64,000 bases of DNA from positions 620,001 to 684,000 of the forward strand of contig CANLXH010000002.1 in assembly GCA_947495075.1 (NCBI GenBank), read 5' to 3'. This stretch comes from an uncultured Croceitalea sp. (GTDB lineage: Bacteria > Bacteroidota > Bacteroidia > Flavobacteriales > Flavobacteriaceae). The notes under the pieces were generated by a model. That model made no database searches. It was not told where the DNA came from and was given only the letters and a program-made list of their open reading frames with translations. The translations under genes and the position numbers were made by a program. Each line of letters starts with the position of its first letter. Positions within the stretch are counted from its first letter, which is position 1. This document shows positions 37,918 through 45,284 of this stretch, one piece after another.

Positions 37918-37925
37918 CAAATGTA
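37918..37925 (-). promoter_or_regulatory. TAnnTTTG promoter box for pgk
   Basis: TACATTTG on the minus strand, 21 bases before the pgk ATG. A TTTG lies 16 bases further upstream and could serve as a -33 element, though the usual spacing is about 19. Confidence 0.55.
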
Positions 37926-38231
37926 AAGATTTCAATCGCTCCAAAGAAGTTAGTAAAACCCTATTTTCTAAAGAATTTGTAGTTTTTTTAAATACTCGCT
38001 TTTTACAATTTTCAATTCAAAATACTGAAAACAGAGTGGTTTTTGTTAAAATGAAGCTTGTGTTCTCGTATTATTTGATACAAGTGCTTCCCCACCAACC
38101 AAAATCAATGCTAAAATTCTTCAGACATGTCTGTAAAAATTATGTTTTGTCATTCCAGCAGAGCGCTGTGACGAGGAATCTCACAATGAGATTTCTCAAA
38201 TCCATTCAAAATAATAATTTATTATGATTAA
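37926..38231. other. Gene-free spacer between pgk and holB side
   Basis: About 300 AT-rich bases with no credible gene. A frame of 59 codons from 38051 runs through the repeat and looks spurious. Visible structure: a perfect 12-base palindrome CAGACATGTCTG at 38122-38133 and a partial copy of the dispersed repeat at 38149-38197. Confidence 0.6.
38149..38197. repeat. Dispersed palindromic repeat, copy B (partial)
   Basis: Starts with GTCATTCCAGCAGAGCGCTG and contains the hairpin GAGGAATCTCA-caa-TGAGATTTCTC (one mismatch, 38173-38197). It shares the GTCATT start and the AGATTTCTC arm with the repeat at 7108. The opposite terminal arm is missing, so this is a half element. Confidence 0.6.
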
Positions 38232-38522
38232 ATTCTTTTGAAAAACACGGCACTCCGGAAACAATTGAGTAATTGGCTAACCTTAATTATTGACTGCGAA
38301 GAGAATATCCTTTTTAATGAAGCGATTTCCTTTTGTTAATGGGGGATTACCAAAAAATTGCCTTTCAAGTTTAGTTTGTCTCAACAGGATATTATGGAGT
38401 TAGAGAATCAAATTTGGCATCATAAGCACAATCAGGATTATGTGATTATTAACGAATTTAACCTAAAGGATTTTATTTTGACTACCATAGATATGCTGGA
38501 AAACGAGCTAAAAAAACAATAA
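38232..38522 (+). pseudogene. Possible decayed coding remnant with one in-frame stop
   Basis: One reading frame is open for 35 codons (38232-38336), interrupted by a single TAA at 38337, then open for another 60 codons to TAA at 38520. The second part ends LTTIDMLENELKKQ and contains FKFSLSQQDIMELENQIW, with a protein-like composition (amphipathic helices, Trp, His). No start codon fits the upstream end, and I do not recognise the family. It may be the tail of a lost gene, or chance in AT-rich DNA; a translated 42-residue peptide from the ATG at 38394 is also possible. Confidence 0.35.
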
Positions 38523-38564
38523 CCGTAACTAAATTCTTCCTTAAAATCCTTTAACACTAAAACG

Positions 38565-38572
38565 TATCTTTG
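38565..38572 (+). promoter_or_regulatory. TAnnTTTG promoter box abutting holB start
   Basis: TATCTTTG ends four bases before the holB ATG. The same 8-mer precedes gltX. If used, transcription would start at or next to the start codon and give a leaderless messenger. Confidence 0.45.
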
Positions 38573-38576
38573 CTTT

Positions 38577-39728
38577 ATGCTATTTAAAGAAGTTTTGGGG
38601 CTCACCCATTTAAAAAAACATCTAACCACTACGGCAGAAGCTGGACGCATTCCACATGCACAACTTTTTGTGGGTGCAGAAGGGTCGGGAACTCTTGCTT
38701 TGGCCATCGCATACGCGCAATATGTGCTTTGCAAAAATACTAATGGCGAAAACGAAGGTGAAAACCAGGTTTGTAATACTAAATGTGCTTCTTTAACACA
38801 TCCTGATTTGCATTTTGCTTTCCCCGTTTCTAACTCGGATAAAGTCAAAACTCATGCGGTCAGTGATAACTATATTCAAGAATGGCGACAGTTTGTAAAA
38901 GAACAACCCTATGGAAACCTTTTTGATTGGTACCGTACTATTGGTATCGAAAAAAAACAAGGTCAAATTGGGGTTGATGAAGCCCAAGATATCGTTAAAA
39001 AACTCTCCCTAAAATCTTATGAGGGTGGTTACAAGATTCTACTAGTTTGGATGGCTGAGAAAATGAATATCGCTGCTTCCAACAAACTGCTAAAACTTAT
39101 TGAAGAGCCACCAAAAAATACCGTTATTCTTTTTATTACCGAAGATGAAGAGCAAATCATCAATACGATTAAATCGCGGTGCCAAGTTATTCATTTTTCA
39201 CCCCTTCCCCAAAGCGTAATAGCCAACGGATTAATAAAAAAAGGGCTTTCTGAGGCTGAAGCAAACCATTTGGCCCATGAAGCAAATGGAAACTTTAATA
39301 AGGCTCTGGATCTAATGAACAATGATTCTGAAGATTTGGTCTTTGAAAAATGGTTTGTACAATGGGTGCGCAGCGCCTTTAAGGCCAAAGGCAATAAAGC
39401 AGCTATTCACGAACTTATTCAATGGAGCGAAGAAGTTGCAAAAAACGGTCGTGAAGTTCAAAAGAAATTTCTACACTATTGCATTACCATGATGCGCCAA
39501 GCAATGCTATTGAACTTTAATGCCAATGATCTAGTCTATGCCAAGATTCATATGGCTGGGTTTGACCTAAAAAAGTTTGCCCCTTTTATACACGAAAACA
39601 ATATTCAAGATATCACAACAGAATTAGAAGAGGCAATTTTTCACGTGGAACGTAATGGAAATGCTAAAATAATTTTTACCGATTTATCTATAAAACTAAC
39701 CAGACTTTTGCACGCAAAAGTCACCTAA
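38577..39728 (+). CDS. holB: DNA polymerase III delta' subunit (clamp loader)
   Basis: Clamp-loader stator, 383 residues. The AAA+-like N-domain has FVGAEGSGTLALA at the P-loop position (32-44) but lacks the Walker lysine (Thr39 follows Gly38), as expected for a non-hydrolysing delta' subunit. A zinc-module-like set of Cys52, Cys66 and Cys70 follows, then the KLSLKSYEGGYKILLVWMAE and LLKLIEEPPKNTVILFIT strands and the conserved KSRCQ. The C-terminal third is the helical collar domain. A DoxX-like gene follows after 11 bases. Confidence 0.88.
   Translation: MLFKEVLGLTHLKKHLTTTAEAGRIPHAQLFVGAEGSGTLALAIAYAQYVLCKNTNGENEGENQVCNTKCASLTHPDLHFAFPVSNSDKVKTHAVSDNYIQEWRQFVKEQPYGNLFDWYRTIGIEKKQGQIGVDEAQDIVKKLSLKSYEGGYKILLVWMAEKMNIAASNKLLKLIEEPPKNTVILFITEDEEQIINTIKSRCQVIHFSPLPQSVIANGLIKKGLSEAEANHLAHEANGNFNKALDLMNNDSEDLVFEKWFVQWVRSAFKAKGNKAAIHELIQWSEEVAKNGREVQKKFLHYCITMMRQAMLLNFNANDLVYAKIHMAGFDLKKFAPFIHENNIQDITTELEEAIFHVERNGNAKIIFTDLSIKLTRLLHAKVT
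39637..39652. other. Degenerate parS-like sequence inside holB
   Basis: TTTTTCACGTGGAACG matches 13 of 16 positions of the parS palindrome seen at 42498 and 44866; the right arm CACGTGGAAC is perfect and the left arm is decayed. It codes FHVER, close to the FHVEQ encoded by the ybeY parS. Weak binding or coincidence; listed for comparison. Confidence 0.25.
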
Positions 39729-39739
39729 AACTAGTTAAT

Positions 39740-40138
39740 ATGCACCTTCATTTTTACGAGAATGCTACTGAGACTGTATTGTTGTTATTCTTAATTATCA
39801 CTTTTCTACAAAGCGGAATTGATAAGGTTCTCAACTGGAAAGGAAACCTCTCTTGGCTCAAAGAGCATTTTGCTAAATCTCTTTTTAAAAATATTGTGCC
39901 TTTAGTACTGAGTATTTTAACAGTTACAGAAATATTGGCTGGTCTATTATGTATAGCTGGCCTTATTCATTTACTACTACATGATGATAAAGTTTTTGCA
40001 CTTTACGGGACTTTAGTTTCTTCTTTAGCCTTAATCATGCTGTTCTTTGGTCAACGAATCAACAAAGACTACGCTGGTGCAATGACTATTGTAATTTATT
40101 TGGTGCCTACTGTATTTTTATTGTTTTTGTTGCAGTAG
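39740..40138 (+). CDS. DoxX-like membrane protein
   Basis: A 132-residue protein with four membrane segments (about 12-28, 48-68, 79-98, 109-130). The second half of segment one continues into SGIDKVLNWKGNLSWLKEHF, the DoxX-family pattern in which a polar residue group follows the first helix. DoxX-like proteins are linked to thiol/oxidative-stress or quinone functions in some bacteria, but no motif here fixes a role. Co-directional with holB, 11 bases downstream, so probably co-transcribed. Confidence 0.7.
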   Translation: MHLHFYENATETVLLLFLIITFLQSGIDKVLNWKGNLSWLKEHFAKSLFKNIVPLVLSILTVTEILAGLLCIAGLIHLLLHDDKVFALYGTLVSSLALIMLFFGQRINKDYAGAMTIVIYLVPTVFLLFLLQ

Positions 40139-40159
40139 ATAGCATGCTTAATCGTTTAT

Positions 40160-40276
40160 GTCAGTTCGAGTAATTTTAAGGAACGAGAAATCGTATCAAG
40201 AACAATTTTTCAACATTCTATTCTGCTTCTCTATACAAACCTTTTAGTTTTCAATAAAAGGTTTACTCGAAGTGAC
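40160..40276. repeat. Dispersed palindromic repeat, copy C
   Basis: A 117-base element with terminal inverted repeats GTCAGTTCGAGTAA and TTTACTCGAAGTGAC (one mismatch), lying between the convergent DoxX-like and OmpH-like genes. It shares the GTCA-TTCGA end with the repeat at 7108, and contains GAGAAATC just inside the left arm. Confidence 0.6.
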
Positions 40277-40295
40277 GAATTCTTTTAAACACAAT

Positions 40296-40322
40296 AAAAA
40301 AGCTCTTGCATATTGCAAGAGC
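40296..40322 (-). terminator. Intrinsic terminator of the OmpH-like gene
   Basis: On the minus strand GCTCTTGCA-ATA-TGCAAGAGC forms a perfect nine-base-pair stem followed by TTTTTTATT, about 44 bases after the stop codon of the OmpH-like gene. Confidence 0.92.
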
Positions 40323-40365
40323 CTTGAGTCTTATAAATAAAAGATTGCTTTGTATCTCGCAATTT

Positions 40366-40872
40366 TTATTTCTTGTAGCTATCGTTCAATATTTTAAGCA
40401 CTTCTTGTGTAAGGTCTTGTGCATCAGTGCCATACAATACACTTCCGCCATCGCCACCACCTAAAATATAAGTGTATCCATTGGCTTTACCGTAAGCTTT
40501 AATCTCTTTTTTAACTTTACTTACAACAGTATCCATTTCTACTTGGCCAGCGGTTTGCATCTGCTGTTCTTCTTGTTGCAATTGTTGCCCCATAAACTGC
40601 CCTCTCTGCTGTATTAAACCATACTCTTCTTGTGCTTTTTTCTGAGACATTTTTTGAGCTTTAGCTTGAAATGCTTGAACTTCAATCTGGAATGCTTGAG
40701 AAATACTATCTCTCTTTTTAGACAAAGCATCTGCCTTAGTTTTAAATTTGGCTTCAATATCTATTTTTTCTTGATATCCATCCATCAACTTTATGTTGTC
40801 CACGTAACCAATTTTATTCTGCTGACAAGCTGCCAAGAAAACAACCAATACAACTACTAGTAATCTTTTCAT
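40366..40872 (-). CDS. OmpH/Skp-like periplasmic chaperone, lipoprotein
   Basis: A 168-residue member of the OmpH (Skp) family, which holds unfolded outer-membrane proteins. Signal sequence with lipobox FLAAC (Cys16) makes it a lipoprotein, unlike soluble E. coli Skp. The family pattern is visible: KIGYVDNIKLMDGYQEK, a long charged coiled coil (about 40-120) and the C-terminal YTYILGGGDGGSVLYGTDAQ followed by DLTQEVLKILND. Single gene with its own terminator. Confidence 0.87.
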   Translation of the reverse strand: MKRLLVVVLVVFLAACQQNKIGYVDNIKLMDGYQEKIDIEAKFKTKADALSKKRDSISQAFQIEVQAFQAKAQKMSQKKAQEEYGLIQQRGQFMGQQLQQEEQQMQTAGQVEMDTVVSKVKKEIKAYGKANGYTYILGGGDGGSVLYGTDAQDLTQEVLKILNDSYKK

Positions 40873-41094
40873 CGTTTAAATTTTAGATTCGGCAAAAATA
40901 TAAAAAGGGTTGTCAAATCCTTGAAAGTTTATGATTTTATTGTTTTTAACAATAAATAGAAAAAATCTATTTTAATTCTAAATATCAATTTATTCTGTCT
41001 ATAATTTATTGCCTTTTTAAACGCGGTTATTTTGAATAAAAATCTATTTTAAATAGTGTTAATAGCTGTAATGGCAAAACACTCTTAAAAAGGC
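40873..41094. other. AT-rich spacer without gene
   Basis: About 220 bases between the OmpH-like start and the methyltransferase end. A short direct repeat AAAAATCTATTTTAA occurs twice (near 40962 and 41038). Nothing else recognisable. Confidence 0.5.
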
Positions 41095-41925
41095 TTAAAT
41101 GCGTTTTTTAAGGATATAAATGTGTGAAGAATATTCCTTAGATGTAATTGCCTTGATATTAGATTTTAAACCAACCCAAAAAGCTTTGAACATGTTTTGT
41201 TTTCCAGATTTATATTTTTCTGAAAGTAACGAAACATAAAAGGAATCAAATAGCATTGGTTTAATGTCTGTCAATTCCATATCATACTTTTCAAAAAGCA
41301 ACTCTATACTCTTTTTAGAAAAATGCCAAAGGTGTCTTGGCACGTCAAATGCTGCCCAAAATTTTCCGTAATGGTTTGCATCGTAAGATTTAAAATTTGG
41401 AACAGCAATTACCAAAGTTCCATTTTTCGATAATAAGGAAATTAATGTTTTAATCTGATTTTCCAAATCCGACAAATGTTCCAGTACATGCCAAAGCGTA
41501 ATTACCTCAAACTTATTATTAGAAATTTCATTTAATTCTGAATGAAGATGTACTCCTTTTTCACTAGCTCTATTTCTTGCAGAAGAGTTTGGCTCTACTC
41601 CTGCTATCTTCCAATTTTGCTTTTTTGCTGTAGCAAGAAAATCTCCTGTTCCCGCTCCAACATCTAAAAGTGTTCTATCCGAAGTTGAAAAAGAATTTAA
41701 TAGAGAAATCTTTTTCTTTAAACTATGGCTTTTTACGAGTTGATAAATCTTATCTACTAAATTCTTTTTAGAATCTGTATGTGAAATGTAGGCTTCGCTT
41801 TCGTAATACTTATCTAGATTATTGGGTGTTGGTTTGGTAATCAACATGTCCAAATCTTCCTCGTAAAAAAGTTCAAACTCTTCTTGAGAAATAGAATAAT
41901 CTTTAGTTTTTAAATACAACTTCAT
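41095..41925 (-). CDS. Class I SAM-dependent methyltransferase
   Basis: A 276-residue soluble methyltransferase of the Methyltransf_23 type. Motif I is LLDVGAGTGDF (residues 87-97), the acidic ribose-binding residue is Glu105 in VAGVEP-like IAGVEPN, and FEVITLWHVLEHLSDLENQI covers the post-I and motif II region; GTLVIAVPNFKSYDA is motif III. The family often acts on small molecules or sugars in cell-surface pathways. The first 23 bases overlap the upstream lipoprotein gene. Substrate unknown. Confidence 0.87.
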   Translation of the reverse strand: MKLYLKTKDYSISQEEFELFYEEDLDMLITKPTPNNLDKYYESEAYISHTDSKKNLVDKIYQLVKSHSLKKKISLLNSFSTSDRTLLDVGAGTGDFLATAKKQNWKIAGVEPNSSARNRASEKGVHLHSELNEISNNKFEVITLWHVLEHLSDLENQIKTLISLLSKNGTLVIAVPNFKSYDANHYGKFWAAFDVPRHLWHFSKKSIELLFEKYDMELTDIKPMLFDSFYVSLLSEKYKSGKQNMFKAFWVGLKSNIKAITSKEYSSHIYILKKRI

Positions 41926-42445
41926 TGTAGTTATGCGTAGAAAGGTATTCTTCTTTTAGGTTTCGAAGATAAGGCAAAACAACTTCCCTTGAAACGGAAT
42001 CTTCATGAAGACAATCTTTCTCTGCAGTACTAAAAACTTCAATAGCGATATACCAATTCCCAGACCTTGATTCATAAGAATCGGTAAGGATAGCATCGCT
42101 ATCAGATGCTATTAAAGCAGCATCAAGCACCATTGGCAATAAGTTTAATGTTTTGCTTGGTATTTCTACCTCATAAAAGGAAAGAAAGTATTCATTATCC
42201 TCTATTTTAAAAGGGACTTCTACATCTACATAATAATCTTCTAGATTGTATTTAGTATTAATGTAGTTGTAAAAAGCATCTGCTTCTTTTGGGTCTTCAA
42301 ATACAAAAGTAGTCTTCTCCGGCAGGCCTCTTTCAAAGCGCTTTCCTTTTGTTAATTTATAATCTGAAATACTTGGGGCAATACGGATTGGAATACAAGA
42401 ATTTAGGAGTAACAACCCTAATACTATCGTAAAAAGTTTTTTCAT
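41903..42445 (-). CDS. Hypothetical lipoprotein
   Basis: A 180-residue predicted lipoprotein: signal sequence and lipobox LLNSC (Cys17). The mature part has KGKRFERGLPEKTTFVFEDP and a C-terminal region with ESRSGNWYIAIEVFST. I do not recognise the family. Mixed alpha/beta composition, no membrane segment after the lipobox. It precedes the methyltransferase with a 23-base overlap, so both are expressed together, probably from the box at 42490. Confidence 0.7.
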   Translation of the reverse strand: MKKLFTIVLGLLLLNSCIPIRIAPSISDYKLTKGKRFERGLPEKTTFVFEDPKEADAFYNYINTKYNLEDYYVDVEVPFKIEDNEYFLSFYEVEIPSKTLNLLPMVLDAALIASDSDAILTDSYESRSGNWYIAIEVFSTAEKDCLHEDSVSREVVLPYLRNLKEEYLSTHNYNEVVFKN

Positions 42446-42489
42446 TTTGGTTTTGATTTAGCTGGAGAAACTATTTTCAAAAACCAAGC

Positions 42490-42497
42490 CAAAAATA
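42490..42497 (-). promoter_or_regulatory. TAnnTTTG promoter box next to parS
   Basis: TATTTTTG on the minus strand, 44 bases before the lipoprotein start and touching the parS palindrome that begins at 42497/42498. ParB bound there would cover the upstream promoter region. Confidence 0.4.
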
Positions 42498-42513
42498 TGT
42501 TCCACGTGGAACA
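42498..42513. promoter_or_regulatory. parS centromere-like site 1
   Basis: TGTTCCACGTGGAACA, a perfect 16-base palindrome (18 with the flanking A/T), fits the conserved ParB-binding parS consensus TGTTNCACGTGAAACA with one arm base made symmetrical. It lies in the 69-base gap between a lipoprotein start and the stop codon of the 158-residue membrane protein. Confidence 0.85.
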
Positions 42514-42514
42514 T

Positions 42515-42991
42515 CTAGTCTCTAAAATGAATTTCAATCTTAAGAAGCTTGCCTATTTTTTCTGCATTGGACTTAGCTAATTCATAGGATTTAGTTCTAT
42601 ACAAAGAAAAATATTGGGCTCCTTTAAATAACCTTACTACATAACTATGGTCATTAATTTGCTTGCCCATAGCAGCTATTGGACCCCATTCAGAATTCTT
42701 TACCCCAGTAGAAGAAAAAACCGTTACATATTCTGGTTTGAAAAAGTTTAATTGACTTTTAAAAATCGTTATTCCAAAGATTCTAAAATGCTTTTTATGG
42801 CTGTATGCATCATTTATTTCAAAAGAAATTGAATATGCTAATAAGAGCATGCCAATGCAAAACATACCTACAATAGGTTCTAGTTTATTGGAACCTTCTA
42901 ATAAAGCTAAGAACGCAAATATTAGCAATACAATTCCTAAAATTACAACGGTAAGTGGTTTCTTTTGTTTAAAAAAAAGAGCCTTTTTCAT
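42515..42991 (-). CDS. Hypothetical two-TM membrane protein
   Basis: A 158-residue protein with two membrane segments (about 13-31 and 37-56) and a C-terminal soluble domain of about 95 residues, beta-rich with a final helix (SYELAKSNAEKIGKLLKIEI), reminiscent of small PH-like membrane-associated proteins. I do not recognise the family. Its ATG overlaps the mnmG stop by four bases (ATGA), so it is translated together with mnmG. Function unknown. Confidence 0.65.
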   Translation of the reverse strand: MKKALFFKQKKPLTVVILGIVLLIFAFLALLEGSNKLEPIVGMFCIGMLLLAYSISFEINDAYSHKKHFRIFGITIFKSQLNFFKPEYVTVFSSTGVKNSEWGPIAAMGKQINDHSYVVRLFKGAQYFSLYRTKSYELAKSNAEKIGKLLKIEIHFRD

Positions 42992-44856
42992 CTCCCTAAA
43001 AAGACCAATAATACGCTAATATCCGAAGGAGAAACTCCACTAATTCGAGAAGCTTGTGAGATGGTAACCGGTCTAATTGCTTCCAGCTTCTCCCTTGCCT
43101 CGTAGGACAAGGATTTTAATATTCTATAATCAAAACCCTCAGGAATTTTAATGTTTTCTAAACGCAATAATTTATCTGCATTATTCTTTTCTTTGGCTAT
43201 ATAGCCAGAATATTTTACCTGAACTTCTGCTTGTTCTAATGCCTCTGTGTCTAAACCATGCTCGTTTACGAAATTAGAAACTGCATCTAATCGCAGCATG
43301 TGTTCCATGGTTACACTAGGTCTGGAAAAAACCTTGAACATCTTATCTGATTGTTTAACAGGAGCAGAAGAAACCTCCTCTAGGATAGGGTTTATTTCTT
43401 CTGGATTATAACTCGTATTCTTAAAGAAGTCTACGAATTTATCAGAATTAGTTTGCTTTTTCTCCATGCGTTCTAGGCGCTCTTTACTTGCCAACCCTAG
43501 TTCAAAGCTCTTAGGCGTTAACCTTAAATCTGCATTGTCTTGGCGCAATAAAGTTCTATACTCTGCCCTAGAAGTAAACATACGATACGGTTCTTCAGTT
43601 CCCTTGGTAATCAAATCATCTATTAAAACCCCAATATAGGCTTCATCTCTTTTTAGAATAAAAGATTCTTCTTCATTAATCTTTAAATGTGCATTTATTC
43701 CCGCCATTAAACCTTGAGAAGCAGCTTCTTCATAACCAGTAGTCCCATTAATCTGTCCAGCAAAATATAAGTTATTTACTAGCTTGGTTTCTAAGGTGTG
43801 TTTTAATTGTGTGGGTGGAAAATAATCATACTCTATAGCATAGCCCGGTCTAAAAAATTTTACATTTTCAAAACCAACAACAGATTTTAATGCTTTGTAT
43901 TGTACATCTTCTGGTAAAGAAGTAGAAAAGCCATTCACATAAACCTCGACAGTATTCCACCCTTCCGGCTCCACAAAAATTTGATGGGAACTTTTATCAG
44001 AAAACCTATTTATCTTATCTTCTATCGATGGACAATATCTGGGTCCAATGCTTTTAATTCTTCCATTAAACATTGGAGACCTATCAAACCCTTCGCGTAA
44101 TAAATCGTGTACCAATTCACTGGTATGTGTCATATGACAATCACGCTGTTCTTTTAACTTAGGAGTCTCCAAATAAGAAAACTTCTCAGGGTTGGTATCT
44201 CCTGGTTGTAAAATCATTTTAGAATAATCTAAAGAACGACCATCTACTCTTGGTGGTGTTCCTGTTTTCATTCTACCACTTTCAAAACCAAAATCAACCA
44301 ACTGCTCTGTAATACCTATAGCCGCTTTTTCTCCTGCTCTACCTCCACCAAACTGTTTTTCTCCAATATGGATTAAGCCATTTAAAAAAGTGCCATTTGT
44401 AAGCACAACTGCTTTTGCCCTAACACCTATCCCTAGAGAAGTTTTTACGCCAACAACTTTATCTCCTTCTACCAATAAGCCCGAAACCATCTCTTGATAA
44501 AAATCTGCATTAGGGGTATTCTCCAAAGCCAAGCGCCATTCTTCTGCAAATCGCATTCTGTCGTTCTGAGCTCTTGGACTCCACATTGCAGGTCCCTTAG
44601 ACTTATTCAACATCTTAAATTGAATTGCAGATTTATCTGTTACTATCCCGCTATATCCCCCAAGTGCATCTATCTCTCTAACAATTTGTCCTTTTGCTAT
44701 TCCGCCCATAGCAGGGTTACATGACATCTGACCAATAGTTTGGAGATTCATGGTTATCAATAACGTCTTAGAACCCATATTAGCAGCAGCAGCTGTAGCT
44801 TCTGCCCCAGCATGCCCTCCACCAACTACAATAACATCGTATTCTTTATCAAACAT
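42988..44856 (-). CDS. mnmG: tRNA uridine-5-carboxymethylaminomethyl modification enzyme MnmG
   Basis: FAD-dependent subunit of the MnmE-MnmG complex that modifies U34 of certain tRNAs (cmnm5U). The FAD-binding GGGHAGAEA is at 12-20; GGIAKGQIVREIDALGG, the GTPPRVDGRS stretch and the C-terminal helical domain ending VSPSDISVLLVFLGR are present. Length 622 is full. Its start codon is seven bases from the parS palindrome at 44864, so ParB bound there would cover the ribosome-binding region on the DNA. In many bacteria mnmG (gidA) lies near the replication origin. Confidence 0.97.
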   Translation of the reverse strand: MFDKEYDVIVVGGGHAGAEATAAAANMGSKTLLITMNLQTIGQMSCNPAMGGIAKGQIVREIDALGGYSGIVTDKSAIQFKMLNKSKGPAMWSPRAQNDRMRFAEEWRLALENTPNADFYQEMVSGLLVEGDKVVGVKTSLGIGVRAKAVVLTNGTFLNGLIHIGEKQFGGGRAGEKAAIGITEQLVDFGFESGRMKTGTPPRVDGRSLDYSKMILQPGDTNPEKFSYLETPKLKEQRDCHMTHTSELVHDLLREGFDRSPMFNGRIKSIGPRYCPSIEDKINRFSDKSSHQIFVEPEGWNTVEVYVNGFSTSLPEDVQYKALKSVVGFENVKFFRPGYAIEYDYFPPTQLKHTLETKLVNNLYFAGQINGTTGYEEAASQGLMAGINAHLKINEEESFILKRDEAYIGVLIDDLITKGTEEPYRMFTSRAEYRTLLRQDNADLRLTPKSFELGLASKERLERMEKKQTNSDKFVDFFKNTSYNPEEINPILEEVSSAPVKQSDKMFKVFSRPSVTMEHMLRLDAVSNFVNEHGLDTEALEQAEVQVKYSGYIAKEKNNADKLLRLENIKIPEGFDYRILKSLSYEAREKLEAIRPVTISQASRISGVSPSDISVLLVFLGR

Positions 44857-44861
44857 AATTT

Positions 44862-45284
44862 CTATTGTTCCACGTGGAACAATCCCATCATTTCATTTTC
44901 TTTTTCTCGCATTAGATTCTTTCCAGATTCTGTCTTATCCTCGTAGCCTAACAAATGTAAAACCCCGTGGCTCATTACCCTGTTTAACTCCTCTTCCAAA
45001 GTAACGTTATAGTCCTGTGCATTCTCTTTAACTCTATCGATGGATATAAATATGTCACCAGCGATTATAGCTTCTTCAGAATAATCAAAAGTTATAATGT
45101 CCGTAAGTGTATCGTGATTTAAATATTGAAGGTTGATTTGACTTAAATAATTATCATCACAAAATATATAATTAAGATTTCCTAGTACCGAATCCTCACT
45201 TCTTATAATCCTAGTAATCCAATCGGAATAATCTGATTCATTACTAATGCTAAAATCAGTTTCGTAGTTAAACTCAATCTTCAT
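44862..45284 (-). CDS. ybeY: Endoribonuclease YbeY (rRNA maturation)
   Basis: Metal-dependent single-strand endoribonuclease of the UPF0054 family, needed for 16S rRNA 3' maturation and ribosome quality control. The core motif is SHGVLHLLGYEDK: His106 and His110 are the first two zinc ligands, while the third, normally His, is Asp116. This substitution is, as far as I recall, usual in Bacteroidota. Length 140 is standard. The last five codons are the parS site. It overlaps the DUF4175 gene by 11 bases and is followed by mnmG after five bases. Confidence 0.93.
   Translation of the reverse strand: MKIEFNYETDFSISNESDYSDWITRIIRSEDSVLGNLNYIFCDDNYLSQINLQYLNHDTLTDIITFDYSEEAIIAGDIFISIDRVKENAQDYNVTLEEELNRVMSHGVLHLLGYEDKTESGKNLMREKENEMMGLFHVEQ
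44866..44881. promoter_or_regulatory. parS centromere-like site 2, inside the end of ybeY
   Basis: TGTTCCACGTGGAACA, identical to the site at 42498 and extended here to a 20-base perfect palindrome (44864-44883). It encodes the last residues FHVEQ of YbeY and sits just upstream of the mnmG start. Confidence 0.85.

Noticed and set aside
36706-37944. Longer pgk reading frame starting at 37944
   Set aside because: The extra 16 residues are not in the family and cover the promoter box.
38051-38227. 59-codon plus-strand frame between pgk and holB
   Set aside because: It runs through the palindromic repeat and has no protein-like pattern.
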